A stretch of 18,560 nt of DNA from Candidatus Zhuqueibacterota bacterium (GTDB lineage Bacteria; Zhuqueibacterota; Zhuqueibacteria; Residuimicrobiales; Krinioviventaceae), in NCBI GenBank assembly GCA_003854995.1, contig RQOI01000264.1, positions 1-18,560 on the forward strand, given 5' to 3'. The translations under genes and the position numbers were made by a program. The notes below the pieces were generated by a model, which saw only the letters and a list, made by a program, of their open reading frames with translations, did no database searches and had not been told where the DNA came from. Shown here in pieces: positions 7,329-15,014 of the stretch; the stretch's first letter is position 1, and every line of letters begins with the position of its first letter.

Positions 7329-8469
7329 AAAGCGAATCATCATCCTCGGCTCGACCGGCTCCATCGGCGCAAACACCCTCAGCTGCGTCGATCAGGCGCC
7401 GGAAGAATACGATATCATTGGCCTTTCGACGCATCGGAATATCGGAGTCGTCCTGCAGCAGGTCAAACGTCATGCGGCCAGAGCCGTTGCTGTGACCGGA
7501 CCGATAGCTGATGCGGAGAAAAAAGAGCTCGACAAATTAAAGATAGCCGTCTTCACCGGCCCGTCCGCTCTCGTCGATCTCGTCCGAGCGCATGACTTTG
7601 ACCTGCTTGTGAACGCCGTTGTCGGCGCCGCGGGTTTTGTCCCGACGCTGGAAGCCCTGGAAAAAAAGGTCGACATCGCGCTGGCCAATAAAGAGACGCT
7701 CGTCATCGGCGGCCAGATCGTCATGCGAAAAAGCCGCGAAAATAGAGTTCAGCTGTTGCCCATTGACAGCGAGCACAGCGCTGTTTTTCAGAGTTTGCTG
7801 GGCGAGAATTACGCTGACATCGAAGAGGTCATTCTCACCGCCTCGGGCGGGCCTTTTCGAACCACCCCCGCCGCCGAGTTAAAAAACGTGACCCTGAGTC
7901 AGGCGTTGCACCACCCCAACTGGAACATGGGGAAAAAGATCACCATTGATTCGGCCACGATGATGAACAAAGGGCTCGAGGTGATCGAAGCGCGCTGGCT
8001 GTTCGATGTCGCTGTCGATCAGATACGCGTCGTGATTCATCCGCAGTCGATCATCCATTCGATGGTCTGTTTTGTCGACGGCTCGGTCAAGGCGCAACTC
8101 GGCGTTCCGGACATGCGAATTCCGATACAGTTTGCCCTGACCTTTCCGCGCCGGCAGCGCTCGGATTTTCCGCGCATCGACTGGCGGACATTGCGCGAGC
8201 TGACATTTGCTGCGCCCGATCTGGACAAATTCAGATGTCTTGCGTTGGCGATCGCCGCGATGCGGGCGGGCGGCACTGCGCCGGCGGTCCTCAATGCGGC
8301 GAATGAAAGAGCGGTCGCCGGTTTTCTGCAGCAGCAGATCACATTTGACAGAATCCCCGTCATCGTCGAGCGCGCCGTTGAGAAACATGCGTTCGTCAGC
8401 CATCCGACCGTCGAGGATCTGCTCTCAGCTGACCGCTGGGCGCGCGAATTTGTCGACCGGCTGCGATGA
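7318..8469 (+). CDS. dxr: 1-deoxy-D-xylulose 5-phosphate reductoisomerase
   Basis: Dxr (IspC) converts DXP to 2-C-methyl-D-erythritol 4-phosphate using NADPH and a divalent metal, the committing step of the MEP isoprenoid pathway. Counted from ATG 7318 the protein has 383 residues. The NADPH-binding GSTGSIG is at about 11-17, ALANKETLV marks the central fold, and the metal ligands are D150 and E152 in PIDSEHSAVF and E221 in NKGLEVIEA. The phosphonate-binding stretch HPNWNMGKKITIDSATMMNKG and the flexible-loop region around IHPQSIIHSMV are intact. ATG 7309 (three residues longer) is an equally available start; neither has a clear ribosome binding site. The start overlaps the end of the upstream lipM-like gene by 11 bases, pointing to translational coupling. 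Isoprenoids also feed undecaprenyl carrier for envelope synthesis. Confidence 0.95.
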   Translation: MATRKRIIILGSTGSIGANTLSCVDQAPEEYDIIGLSTHRNIGVVLQQVKRHAARAVAVTGPIADAEKKELDKLKIAVFTGPSALVDLVRAHDFDLLVNAVVGAAGFVPTLEALEKKVDIALANKETLVIGGQIVMRKSRENRVQLLPIDSEHSAVFQSLLGENYADIEEVILTASGGPFRTTPAAELKNVTLSQALHHPNWNMGKKITIDSATMMNKGLEVIEARWLFDVAVDQIRVVIHPQSIIHSMVCFVDGSVKAQLGVPDMRIPIQFALTFPRRQRSDFPRIDWRTLRELTFAAPDLDKFRCLALAIAAMRAGGTAPAVLNAANERAVAGFLQQQITFDRIPVIVERAVEKHAFVSHPTVEDLLSADRWAREFVDRLR

Positions 8470-8543
8470 GAAATTTCTCTGAATCTTTTCGTTCGCTCGC
8501 GCGTCTCATGAAGGGATATAAAATAGGAGTGTAGAAATAAATC

Positions 8544-9623
8544 ATGGAAAATGTTTGGCATATCATCGTCGCTTACGCAATTCCGTTCATCTTCACCCTG
8601 GGGCTGCTCGTGCTCGTGCACGAGTTGGGCCACTTTAGCCTGGCGAAGCTGGTCGGCATCCGCGTCGAGAGATTTTCAGTGGGATTCCCGCCGCGATTAT
8701 TCGGCAAAAAGATAGGCGATACGGATTATTGCGTATCAGCGGTTCCGATCGGCGGCTATGTCAAGATGTCCGGCATGATCGACGAGAGCCTGGATGAGAG
8801 CTCTGTGAAGGGAGAACCGTGGGAATTCATGTCCAAGCCGATCTGGGCGCGTTTTCTGGTGATCTTTGCCGGGCCGATGTTCAACATTTTGCTGGCCGTG
8901 CTGCTCTACACCGGCATTGTCATGACCAGTGGCATCAGCGTGACCGTCGATCCCAACTATGCGATCGTCGGCGAGGTCATGCCGGATACGCCCGCAGCGT
9001 CAATCGGCCTGCAGCCCGGAGATCGGATCACCCGAATCGATGGTCAGGCCGTGGAAATGTGGCAGGACCTCATCAATATCGTGCATAAAGTGCCGGAACA
9101 GGAGATCTTTATCGAGTGGGTGAGAGGGGGTGAGCAGATGTCCGCGAGCGTCACCACCATGAAAGATCTGTTGCATGAGATCGGCCTCATCGGCATTGCT
9201 CCTGTCACCGAGCTGCAAAAGGTGGGCGTGCTGAAATCTTTTTGGTACGGAACGCTGAACACTGTCGACAAGACGGTGATGATTTTCAAATCTTTTGGCC
9301 TCCTGTTCAGCGGCAAGGTTCCGGCAAAAGAAGCGCTCGCCGGTCCGATCAAAATCGCCGAGATGACCGGCGAGGTTGCCGAGCGCGGCTTCATTGCCCT
9401 CCTCTCATTTGCCGCCATACTCAGCATCAACCTTGGCTTGTTGAATCTGCTGCCCATTCCGGTGCTGGACGGCGGTCATCTCGTCCTTCTCACCATCGAA
9501 GGCGTCACCCGACGGCCGATTTCGAACAAGATAAAAATGGCTGTTCAACAGGTGGGGATGGCGCTTTTGCTGGCGCTCATGGTCTTTGTCATCATCAACG
9601 ATTTCCTCCGCATCGGTCAATGA
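8544..9623 (+). CDS. rseP: RIP metalloprotease RseP (site-2 protease)
   Basis: RseP-type site-2 proteases are inner-membrane zinc enzymes that cut transmembrane helices, for example of anti-sigma factors or signal-peptide remnants. The 359-residue protein has the zinc motif HELGH in its first membrane helix (H26, E27, H30) and the second metal ligand D309 in LDGGH. A single PDZ domain lies at about 133-200 (GEVMPDTPAASIGLQPGDRI). Further hydrophobic segments are seen near 110-128, 280-305 and 335-352. E. coli RseP is about 450 residues with two PDZ domains; the shorter one-PDZ form seen here is common elsewhere. ATG 8544 is the only start, since an in-frame stop lies at 8538; AGGAG at 8525-8529 is 14 bases away, a long spacing. 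It is the last gene before a terminator. The target cannot be told from the sequence. Confidence 0.94.
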   Translation: MENVWHIIVAYAIPFIFTLGLLVLVHELGHFSLAKLVGIRVERFSVGFPPRLFGKKIGDTDYCVSAVPIGGYVKMSGMIDESLDESSVKGEPWEFMSKPIWARFLVIFAGPMFNILLAVLLYTGIVMTSGISVTVDPNYAIVGEVMPDTPAASIGLQPGDRITRIDGQAVEMWQDLINIVHKVPEQEIFIEWVRGGEQMSASVTTMKDLLHEIGLIGIAPVTELQKVGVLKSFWYGTLNTVDKTVMIFKSFGLLFSGKVPAKEALAGPIKIAEMTGEVAERGFIALLSFAAILSINLGLLNLLPIPVLDGGHLVLLTIEGVTRRPISNKIKMAVQQVGMALLLALMVFVIINDFLRIGQ

Positions 9624-9630
9624 GACTGGA

Positions 9631-9661
9631 AAAAGCCGATGATGATCCTTCATCGGCTTTT
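9631..9661 (+). terminator. Rho-independent-type terminator after rseP
   Basis: A perfect 12-base stem, AAAAGCCGATGA at 9631-9642 paired with TCATCGGCTTTT at 9650-9661, closes a 7-base loop and ends in a T run. It begins 8 bases after the rseP stop. It marks the 3' end of the envelope cluster. The A/T ends of the stem also make it potentially active on the other strand, though no gene there needs it. Confidence 0.88.
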
Positions 9662-9734
9662 AAAGCTCGACCGACTCTTGCGTACTTGACCGCCGAGTTC
9701 TTGGCGCGATCTTTTGCCGCAACCAAAAACATAT

Positions 9735-9935
9735 AAACCGCAGAGGGCGCAGAGGCACGCAGAGAAAAATTAAGATCTTCTTTCATATTCTTTTGGTCAA
9801 CAACGATCAATATACTGAATCCTACAGGAGGAATCCCGCAGGAAGACAAAGTATCACAATAAAAAGCAAAATTAGTCTATTGTGTTTTCAAGTTTTGATT
9901 TTCTCGGCGCTTCTTTGCGGTCTCGGTGGTTAAAG
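9735..9935. repeat. Inverted-repeat intergenic element (two ~35-base arms)
   Basis: The left arm (9735-9769) reads AACCGCAGAG, GGCGCAGAGG, CACGCAGAGAAAA. The reverse complement of the right arm (9898-9935) reads AACCACCGAG, ACCGCAAAGA, AGCGCCGAGAAAA. The two match at roughly seven positions in ten with small shifts, so they form an imperfect inverted pair. The 128-base core is AT-rich and holds a short repeat-like segment with CCTACAGGAGGAATCCCGCAGGA (part of 9824-9843). No transposase or target duplication is evident. Elements of this CGCAGAG type are scattered through intergenic space in many bacteria; it could be a decayed mobile element or a structured RNA, but nothing here decides. Confidence 0.55.
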
Positions 9936-9989
9936 GTAGTCATTTTCCGGAAGAAGCTTTTTTTATAACTAGGCCGTTCAAATTTGCGC

Positions 9990-10018
9990 TTGACTGTCGC
10001 TGAAATATGTGCTATTTT
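9990..10018 (+). promoter_or_regulatory. Sigma-70-type promoter for the gcvT operon
   Basis: TTGACT at 9990-9995 and TATTTT at 10013-10018 are separated by 17 bases, the optimum for a housekeeping sigma factor. The -35 matches five of six consensus bases and the -10 four of six. It lies just after the rseP terminator and the repeat element, about 33 bases before the gcvT start, exactly where the next transcription unit must begin. Prediction from sequence only. Confidence 0.65.
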
Positions 10019-10051
10019 TGTATGCTGGAATGATACCGAAGCAGGAAAAAA

Positions 10052-11140
10052 ATGAGTCTAAAAAAAACAGCCCTCTATGAAATTCATGCCAAGCTGGGAG
10101 CAAAGCTTGTCGAATTCGCCGGCTATCTCATGCCAGTGCAATACGCCGGCATAAAGCAGGAGCACCGGCGCGTCCGCAGCAGCGTCGGATTGTTCGATGT
10201 GTCGCACATGGGCGAGTTTTTCGTCCGCGGCGAGGATGCTCTCGCTTTCCTGCAAAAAGTTACCATCAATGACGTCAGCAGCTTGCAGATCAATCAGGTG
10301 CAATATTCCGCCATGTGCTACGATGATGGCGGCATTGTGGATGATCTCCTAGTCTACCGTCTTGCCGATCAATACATGCTGGTCGTGAATGCGGCGAACC
10401 TTGAAAAGGATTGGAACTGGCTGCAGCAGCATCTTTTGCCAAAGGTCGAACTGATCAACAGGAGTGATGAACTGTCATTACTGGCTCTGCAAGGGCCAAA
10501 AGCTGACCTGACCCTGGCCAAGCTGACGCACGTCCGGTTGGCCGATATTCCTTATTACTGGCTCGCGGACGGCACGGTCAACAGCGTGGATATGATCATT
10601 TCACGCACGGGCTATACGGGTGAATCCGGATTTGAGCTCTGTTTTCCGATGGCGCATTCGGAAAACATCTGGCAGGCGCTCATGCAGGCGGGCGCTGAAT
10701 TTGATATCGAACCGATCGGTCTGGGCGCGCGCGATACGCTGCGTCTGGAAATGAAGTATTGCCTCTATGGTCATGATATCGACGAGACGACGAATCCGAT
10801 CGAAGCGGGTCTTGGCTGGATCACCAAGCTCGACAAAGGCGATTTCATCGGCAAAACGGCAATCCAAAAAGTGAAAGAGCGCGGTCCGAGTCGAAAGCTC
10901 ATCGGTTTTCAGATGGACGATGACGCGTTCCCGCGCACCGGCTACACCATCTGGCAAGGAGATCGCCAGCTGGGCCTTGTCACGAGCGGCACGCACTCTC
11001 CCATGCTGGAGAAAGGAATTGGCATGGGCTATGTCGCCGTCGATGCGGCGGCTGTCGGGACAGCCATACAGATCGATGTGCGGGGCCGCAGGATGGCGGC
11101 GCACATTGTCAAGACGCCGTTTTATCACAAGAGCGCATGA
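10052..11140 (+). CDS. gcvT: Aminomethyltransferase GcvT (glycine cleavage T protein)
   Basis: GcvT releases ammonia from the aminomethyl group carried on the lipoyl arm of H protein and passes the one-carbon unit to tetrahydrofolate. The 362-residue length equals the E. coli enzyme. Family marks include the N-terminal LVEFAGYLMPVQYAG, LFDVSHMGEF, the folate-site segment YDDGGIVDDLLVYR with its conserved Asp pair, RTGYTGESGFEL, and the C-terminal barrel with LVTSGTHSPML and GMGYV. ATG 10052 has AGGA five bases upstream. The partner genes gcvH and gcvP are not in the window, so the system must be completed elsewhere. It opens the second operon behind its own promoter and is followed after 3 bases by the comB-like gene. 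A YgfZ-like role is less likely given the full set of GcvT motifs. Confidence 0.94.
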   Translation: MSLKKTALYEIHAKLGAKLVEFAGYLMPVQYAGIKQEHRRVRSSVGLFDVSHMGEFFVRGEDALAFLQKVTINDVSSLQINQVQYSAMCYDDGGIVDDLLVYRLADQYMLVVNAANLEKDWNWLQQHLLPKVELINRSDELSLLALQGPKADLTLAKLTHVRLADIPYYWLADGTVNSVDMIISRTGYTGESGFELCFPMAHSENIWQALMQAGAEFDIEPIGLGARDTLRLEMKYCLYGHDIDETTNPIEAGLGWITKLDKGDFIGKTAIQKVKERGPSRKLIGFQMDDDAFPRTGYTIWQGDRQLGLVTSGTHSPMLEKGIGMGYVAVDAAAVGTAIQIDVRGRRMAAHIVKTPFYHKSA

Positions 11141-11143
11141 CGC

Positions 11144-11872
11144 GTGCGAAAGCGGATACGATTCTACCCATCCGGCGCAGAGGTGAATGAACAAGAGATC
11201 GTGGGAACGACAGCGGCCGTGGCCGATGTGTTGCGCGCGACATCGACCATCGTCACAGCGCTCGGCAATGGCTGCAAGGCTGTCATTCCAGCGACGGATA
11301 TCAAAACGGCGCTGGCTGCTGTCAGGTCATTTCGTCGACAGGATGTCCTTCTCGGCGGCGAACGAATGGGCCGCAAAATCGACGGTTTTGACTTTGGCAA
11401 TTCTCCCCAGGAATACACGCGGGAACGGGTAGAGGACAAGGTCATTGTCATCACAACGACGAACGGGACAAAGGCGCTTGTCTATGCACAGACGGCCGTC
11501 AGAACAGTTGTCCTGTCATTCTTGAATTTGACGGCCATTGCGGATTTCATTTTGCAGCAGGAAAGGGATGTGAGCGTCATCGCGGCCGGCAATGACGGAG
11601 ACGATTCCATCGAGGATACGGTTTGTTGCGGATTGCTGATCGATCAGCTCGTTCGGCGGGCGCCGGGACAATTTCAGCCCTGCCAGGCTTCACCGCGCGC
11701 CGCACAACTCGCAGTGGCGCAGCAGGGAAAAATTCAGCAGCTGCTGCGTCAGAGTCCGCACGGTGAATATTTGACCAGCATCGGCTACGAGTCCGATCTC
11801 ACATTGTGCGCTGACATGGATTCGCGCAGCATTGTGCCGCACTATTCACACGGCCGCATAACGATTATCTAA
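11144..11872 (+). CDS. ComB-family 2-phosphosulfolactate phosphatase-like protein
   Basis: The 242-residue protein matches the ComB family (COG2045), a magnesium-dependent phosphatase that makes sulfolactate from phosphosulfolactate in coenzyme M synthesis. Recognisable family segments are VADVLRATSTIVTAL (about 27-41), LLGGERMGRKIDGFDFGNSP (about 68-87, with EY following) and TTTNGTKAL (about 103-111); later IAAGNDGDDSIEDTVCCG fits the conserved C-terminal half. The start is a GTG at 11144, three bases after the gcvT stop, with no strong ribosome binding site, so translational coupling to gcvT is likely. Bacteria widely carry this family without making coenzyme M, and no other sulfolactate or coenzyme M gene is seen here. 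The family call is firm; the substrate in this organism is unknown. Confidence 0.85.
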   Translation: MRKRIRFYPSGAEVNEQEIVGTTAAVADVLRATSTIVTALGNGCKAVIPATDIKTALAAVRSFRRQDVLLGGERMGRKIDGFDFGNSPQEYTRERVEDKVIVITTTNGTKALVYAQTAVRTVVLSFLNLTAIADFILQQERDVSVIAAGNDGDDSIEDTVCCGLLIDQLVRRAPGQFQPCQASPRAAQLAVAQQGKIQQLLRQSPHGEYLTSIGYESDLTLCADMDSRSIVPHYSHGRITII

Positions 11873-11883
11873 AAGAAAAGCCA

Positions 11884-14292
11884 ATGCCAAAACGAAAAAC
11901 GAGAAAACCGCAGAGGCAAAAAAACAAGGCTCAGAAAAGGATCGTCATCTCGCCGCAAAAGGAGCCTGAAATTCTTGGCATTCTGCTCATTTTGATGAGC
12001 ATCCTCATCTTTGTCGCACTCTATTCCTACAATCCGTCCGAAACGCCGGCGCATCTCAAGCCGGGCGTCCACATCCATAACCAGCTCGGATGGGCGGGCG
12101 TTTACATTTCGCACGCGCTCATCCGCTGGACCATCGGTTATCCCATCCTGGTCCTGCCGTTCATCATTTTTGCCTGGGGCTGGAATCGACTCTTGCAAAA
12201 AGAGACTCGCCAGCTCAAGCGCTGGAGCGGGCTGGCGCTGCTGTTTGCGTTTTATATATCAGTGGCTTTTGCGTTGCACGACTCGATCTCCGCACTCGAC
12301 GGCCCACCGCCGGCGTTCAGCTTTTCCGGCTATTTTGGCGGCGTCGGCGCCAATATCCTGCTGTTCTTCCTCGGCCAATATGGCGCCATCATCGTGCTCA
12401 TCGGCATCATTCTGTTGACCGTGCTGTTGGTGACGACGATCAGTCTCTCAGATCTGCTGCAGTCAATCGAGTCTTTCCTGACAAGACAATTTTATCGGTT
12501 GTCCGGATTCTTTAGCACGACGTTGAAAAGAAAGAGTTCAAGGCCCAGGATCGTGAGCGGTCGCGGATATCCTCCGCAGGAGACCGCTATCAATCAGCGA
12601 GAACGGATTCCGATCACCCCGTTCACACCGCCTGCGGCCGCGCCGCCTTTCTCCCGGCCGCAGGAGGAGGCTGTCGAGGAGGGCGATGAGATCGCTGCGG
12701 ATGAAAATCCGCCGGATGATGTCGTTGAACCATCTGCGGCCTTTTCGTTTTCAGAGTACAATGCAAAATATAAAAGACCGCCGCTTGAGCTCTTGGCGCC
12801 TCCGCCCGTTGTGACGGAGGGCATCAGCGAAGAAGCGTATCACATGAACGCGCAGCTGCTGGAAGAAAAACTGGAAGACTTTGGCATCGGCGCAAAGGTG
12901 ATTGAGATTCATCCGGGACCGGTGATAACCCTGTACGAGCTGGAACTGGCGCCGGGAATTCGAGTCTCGCGGGTCATCTCCTTGGCGGATGACCTGGCCA
13001 TGGTGATGCGGGCGAAGCGCATCCGCATCGTCGCGCCCATTCCCGGCAAATCCGCCATCGGCATTGAAATACCGAATCCTGCGCCGGAGATCGTCTATCT
13101 GCGCGAGATCATCGACACGCCGGAATTCCGGCAGGCCAAATCACCCCTGACGATCGCTCTCGGCAAGACGATCGCGGGCAAACCTTACCTCACCGATCTC
13201 GCGGTCATGCCGCACCTGTTGGTCGCCGGCTCGACCGGCTCTGGCAAAAGCGTCTGCCTAAATACGATCATCATGAGTTTCATCTACAAGGCGACGCCCG
13301 CCCAGGTCCAGATGGTGATGATCGATCCAAAGCGGCTCGAATTGTCCAACTATGCCAAGTTGTTCAAACACCACCTGACCTATGTCGAGGGCGCCAAACA
13401 AAAGGTCGCCACCAATGCAAAATCCGCCATTCAAGTGCTCAAATCGGTAGAGCTGGAGATGGAGCGACGCTACTCCCTGCTGGCGGCAGCCGGCGTCCGC
13501 AATCTGGAAGAATATAATGAGCGGATCAGCGAAGGCGTATTCGCCCCGGAAGGCGAGGACAATCCGCAGCCGCTCTATTACATGATCGTGATCGTGGACG
13601 AACTGGCGGATCTCATGCTCACCTCCAGCGCCTCACGCGATGTCGAGGAGCCCATCGCTCGACTGACGCAGATGTCGCGCGCCGTCGGCATTCATCTCAT
13701 CCTCGCCACGCAGCGGCCATCGGTCGATGTGATCACCGGCGTCATCAAAGCGAACTTTCCCGCCCGCATTGCCTTTCAGGTGGCCTCGAAGGTTGACTCG
13801 CGCACCATCCTCGATATGAATGGTGCGGAAAAATTGCTGGGCCGAGGCGATATGCTCTTTTTGCCGCCCGCCAGTCCGGAACCGATTCGTCTGCACAACG
13901 CCTATATTTCACTGAATGAAATTGAAGAGATAATAGAATTCATCCGCCATCAGGAAGAGCTGCCCAAGCTGCCGCTCGCATCCTATAAAGAGGAAGAAGA
14001 GGAGGTCGACGGCTATTCCCTGGAGAGCGGCGAGCGAGATCCGCTCTTTGATGAGGCGATGAAGGTCGTCGTCCTCAGCGGCCAAGGCTCTGTGTCCATC
14101 GTGCAACGAAAGCTCAAAGTCGGCTATTCGCGCGCGGCGCGCATCATCGATCAGCTCGAGGAAGCCGGCATTGTCGGGCCGTTTGAAGGGAGCAAGGCGC
14201 GCGACGTGCTGATCTCTCCCGCCGAGCTCGAAGCGATGAACTATGTGGAGGAAGATGATGATGAGGGTGAAGATGAAGATGAATCTATCTAG
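11884..14292 (+). CDS. ftsK: DNA translocase FtsK
   Basis: FtsK (SpoIIIE family) pumps chromosomal DNA through the division septum and activates dimer resolution. In this 802-residue protein a basic N-terminus (about 1-27) precedes about four membrane segments (roughly 32-50, 75-100, 115-135, 152-185). A Pro/Glu-rich linker runs over about 215-300, the alpha/beta motor domain over about 310-700, and the DNA-reading winged-helix gamma domain over about 719-780 (KVVVLSGQGSVSIVQRKL). Walker A is GSTGSGKS with K455, Walker B is MIVIVDE with D572-E573, and QRPSVDVITGVIKANFP is the usual downstream signature. The chain ends in an acidic Asp/Glu tail after the gamma domain. ATG 11884 lies 11 bases after the comB-like gene; lolA follows 12-15 bases downstream. 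The linker is short compared with E. coli FtsK (1329 residues), as in many other phyla. Confidence 0.96.
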   Translation: MPKRKTRKPQRQKNKAQKRIVISPQKEPEILGILLILMSILIFVALYSYNPSETPAHLKPGVHIHNQLGWAGVYISHALIRWTIGYPILVLPFIIFAWGWNRLLQKETRQLKRWSGLALLFAFYISVAFALHDSISALDGPPPAFSFSGYFGGVGANILLFFLGQYGAIIVLIGIILLTVLLVTTISLSDLLQSIESFLTRQFYRLSGFFSTTLKRKSSRPRIVSGRGYPPQETAINQRERIPITPFTPPAAAPPFSRPQEEAVEEGDEIAADENPPDDVVEPSAAFSFSEYNAKYKRPPLELLAPPPVVTEGISEEAYHMNAQLLEEKLEDFGIGAKVIEIHPGPVITLYELELAPGIRVSRVISLADDLAMVMRAKRIRIVAPIPGKSAIGIEIPNPAPEIVYLREIIDTPEFRQAKSPLTIALGKTIAGKPYLTDLAVMPHLLVAGSTGSGKSVCLNTIIMSFIYKATPAQVQMVMIDPKRLELSNYAKLFKHHLTYVEGAKQKVATNAKSAIQVLKSVELEMERRYSLLAAAGVRNLEEYNERISEGVFAPEGEDNPQPLYYMIVIVDELADLMLTSSASRDVEEPIARLTQMSRAVGIHLILATQRPSVDVITGVIKANFPARIAFQVASKVDSRTILDMNGAEKLLGRGDMLFLPPASPEPIRLHNAYISLNEIEEIIEFIRHQEELPKLPLASYKEEEEEVDGYSLESGERDPLFDEAMKVVVLSGQGSVSIVQRKLKVGYSRAARIIDQLEEAGIVGPFEGSKARDVLISPAELEAMNYVEEDDDEGEDEDESI

Positions 14293-14307
14293 AATAAGAG
14301 GTATATG

Positions 14308-14943
14308 ATGAAAAAATATATGACGCTTTTGCTATTGCTGCTGGCCGCTTTTTCTATGACGATGGCCGCCGACAAGGATGCTGATCAGCTGCTGAAAAAG
14401 GTGCAAAAAACCTATCAGGACCTTGATGACGTCTGCGCCGATTTCAGCCAAACCTTTTTCTGGAAGCTCACCAATGAGAGACAGACGGTGGCAGGAAACG
14501 TGTGCGCCAAGGCCGGCGACAAGTTTCGCATCGAAACGCCGGAGCAGCTCATTGTCACGGATGGCGACATATTGTGGACGCTGAACAAGATGAACAATCA
14601 GGTCATCGTTGACTATGCGGAAAATATGAGCAATGATAATCCCTTTATTAAAAATTTCATGGACAAGTATGTGAGCGAGTATGACGCCAGGATGGTCGCG
14701 GATCAATCCGATGCGACATCTCACTGCGTCCTGCTCACCTCAAAGACCGGAGAACACTTTGTCCCGCAATTGTGGTTGTGGATCGACAAGAAATCAAACC
14801 TCATTGACCGGATTGTCCAACTGGATGTGAATGAAAATACGACGGAATTCAAAATGACCAACATGGACACAAAGGTCAAGCTGAACAACAGTCTGTTCAG
14901 CTACCAGGCGCCGGAGGGCGCTGAAACGATCGATATGCGCTGA
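14308..14943 (+). CDS. lolA: Outer-membrane lipoprotein carrier LolA
   Basis: LolA shuttles lipoproteins through the periplasm from the LolCDE complex to the outer membrane. The protein (211 residues from ATG 14308) has a signal peptide of about 20 residues (MKKYM, leucine-rich core, MTMAA end). The mature open-barrel domain shows ADFSQTFFWKL, GNVCAKAGDKFRIETP, DGDILWTLNKMNNQVIVDY and a closing LNNSLFSYQAPEGAE, all characteristic of LolA/DUF-type carriers. Two adjacent ATGs exist (14305, 14308); AAGAGG at 14296-14301 gives a better 6-base spacing to 14308. It follows ftsK closely, an arrangement seen in Bacteroidetes and Chlorobi. Three cysteines occur in the mature protein (CADFSQ, NVCAK, SHCVLL). 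No lolB is nearby, as expected outside beta/gamma Proteobacteria. Confidence 0.9.
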   Translation: MKKYMTLLLLLLAAFSMTMAADKDADQLLKKVQKTYQDLDDVCADFSQTFFWKLTNERQTVAGNVCAKAGDKFRIETPEQLIVTDGDILWTLNKMNNQVIVDYAENMSNDNPFIKNFMDKYVSEYDARMVADQSDATSHCVLLTSKTGEHFVPQLWLWIDKKSNLIDRIVQLDVNENTTEFKMTNMDTKVKLNNSLFSYQAPEGAETIDMR

Positions 14944-15014
14944 GCGGGCAAAGTTCGGTATTATTTTTGCTCTGCAATTTTCGCTAGTATTGGTTGACCA
15001 AACAGGACGAGTCC

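Larger units (their letters stand above)
9624..10051. other. 428-base intergenic region between rseP and gcvT
   Basis: This gap contains, in order, the rseP terminator, a stretch of mixed composition (9662-9734) without recognisable content, an imperfect inverted repeat pair (9735-9769 and 9898-9935) around an AT-rich core, and a promoter for gcvT. A reverse-strand reading frame of 84 codons (9595-9849) crosses the repeat and the rseP end; it has low-complexity, repeat-derived sequence and I do not regard it as a gene. No tRNA or known riboswitch is evident; in particular I see no tandem glycine-riboswitch-like structure ahead of gcvT. Confidence 0.7.

Noticed and set aside
8485..8529. Promoter for rseP using TATAAA at 8517-8522
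   Set aside because: No acceptable -35 hexamer lies 16-18 bases upstream, so the AT-rich patch alone is not enough.
9595..9849. 84-codon - strand frame across the rseP end and the intergenic repeat
   Set aside because: It overlaps the rseP 3' end and the terminator, and its sequence derives from the repeat arm; frames of this kind are often mis-called as small genes.
9735..9935. CRISPR array
   Set aside because: The repeated beats are 8-10 bases long, inexact and inverted; there are no regular spacers or cas genes.
9936..10051. Glycine riboswitch ahead of gcvT
   Set aside because: The stretch from promoter to start codon is only about 30 bases, too short for the aptamer, and no characteristic structure is visible.
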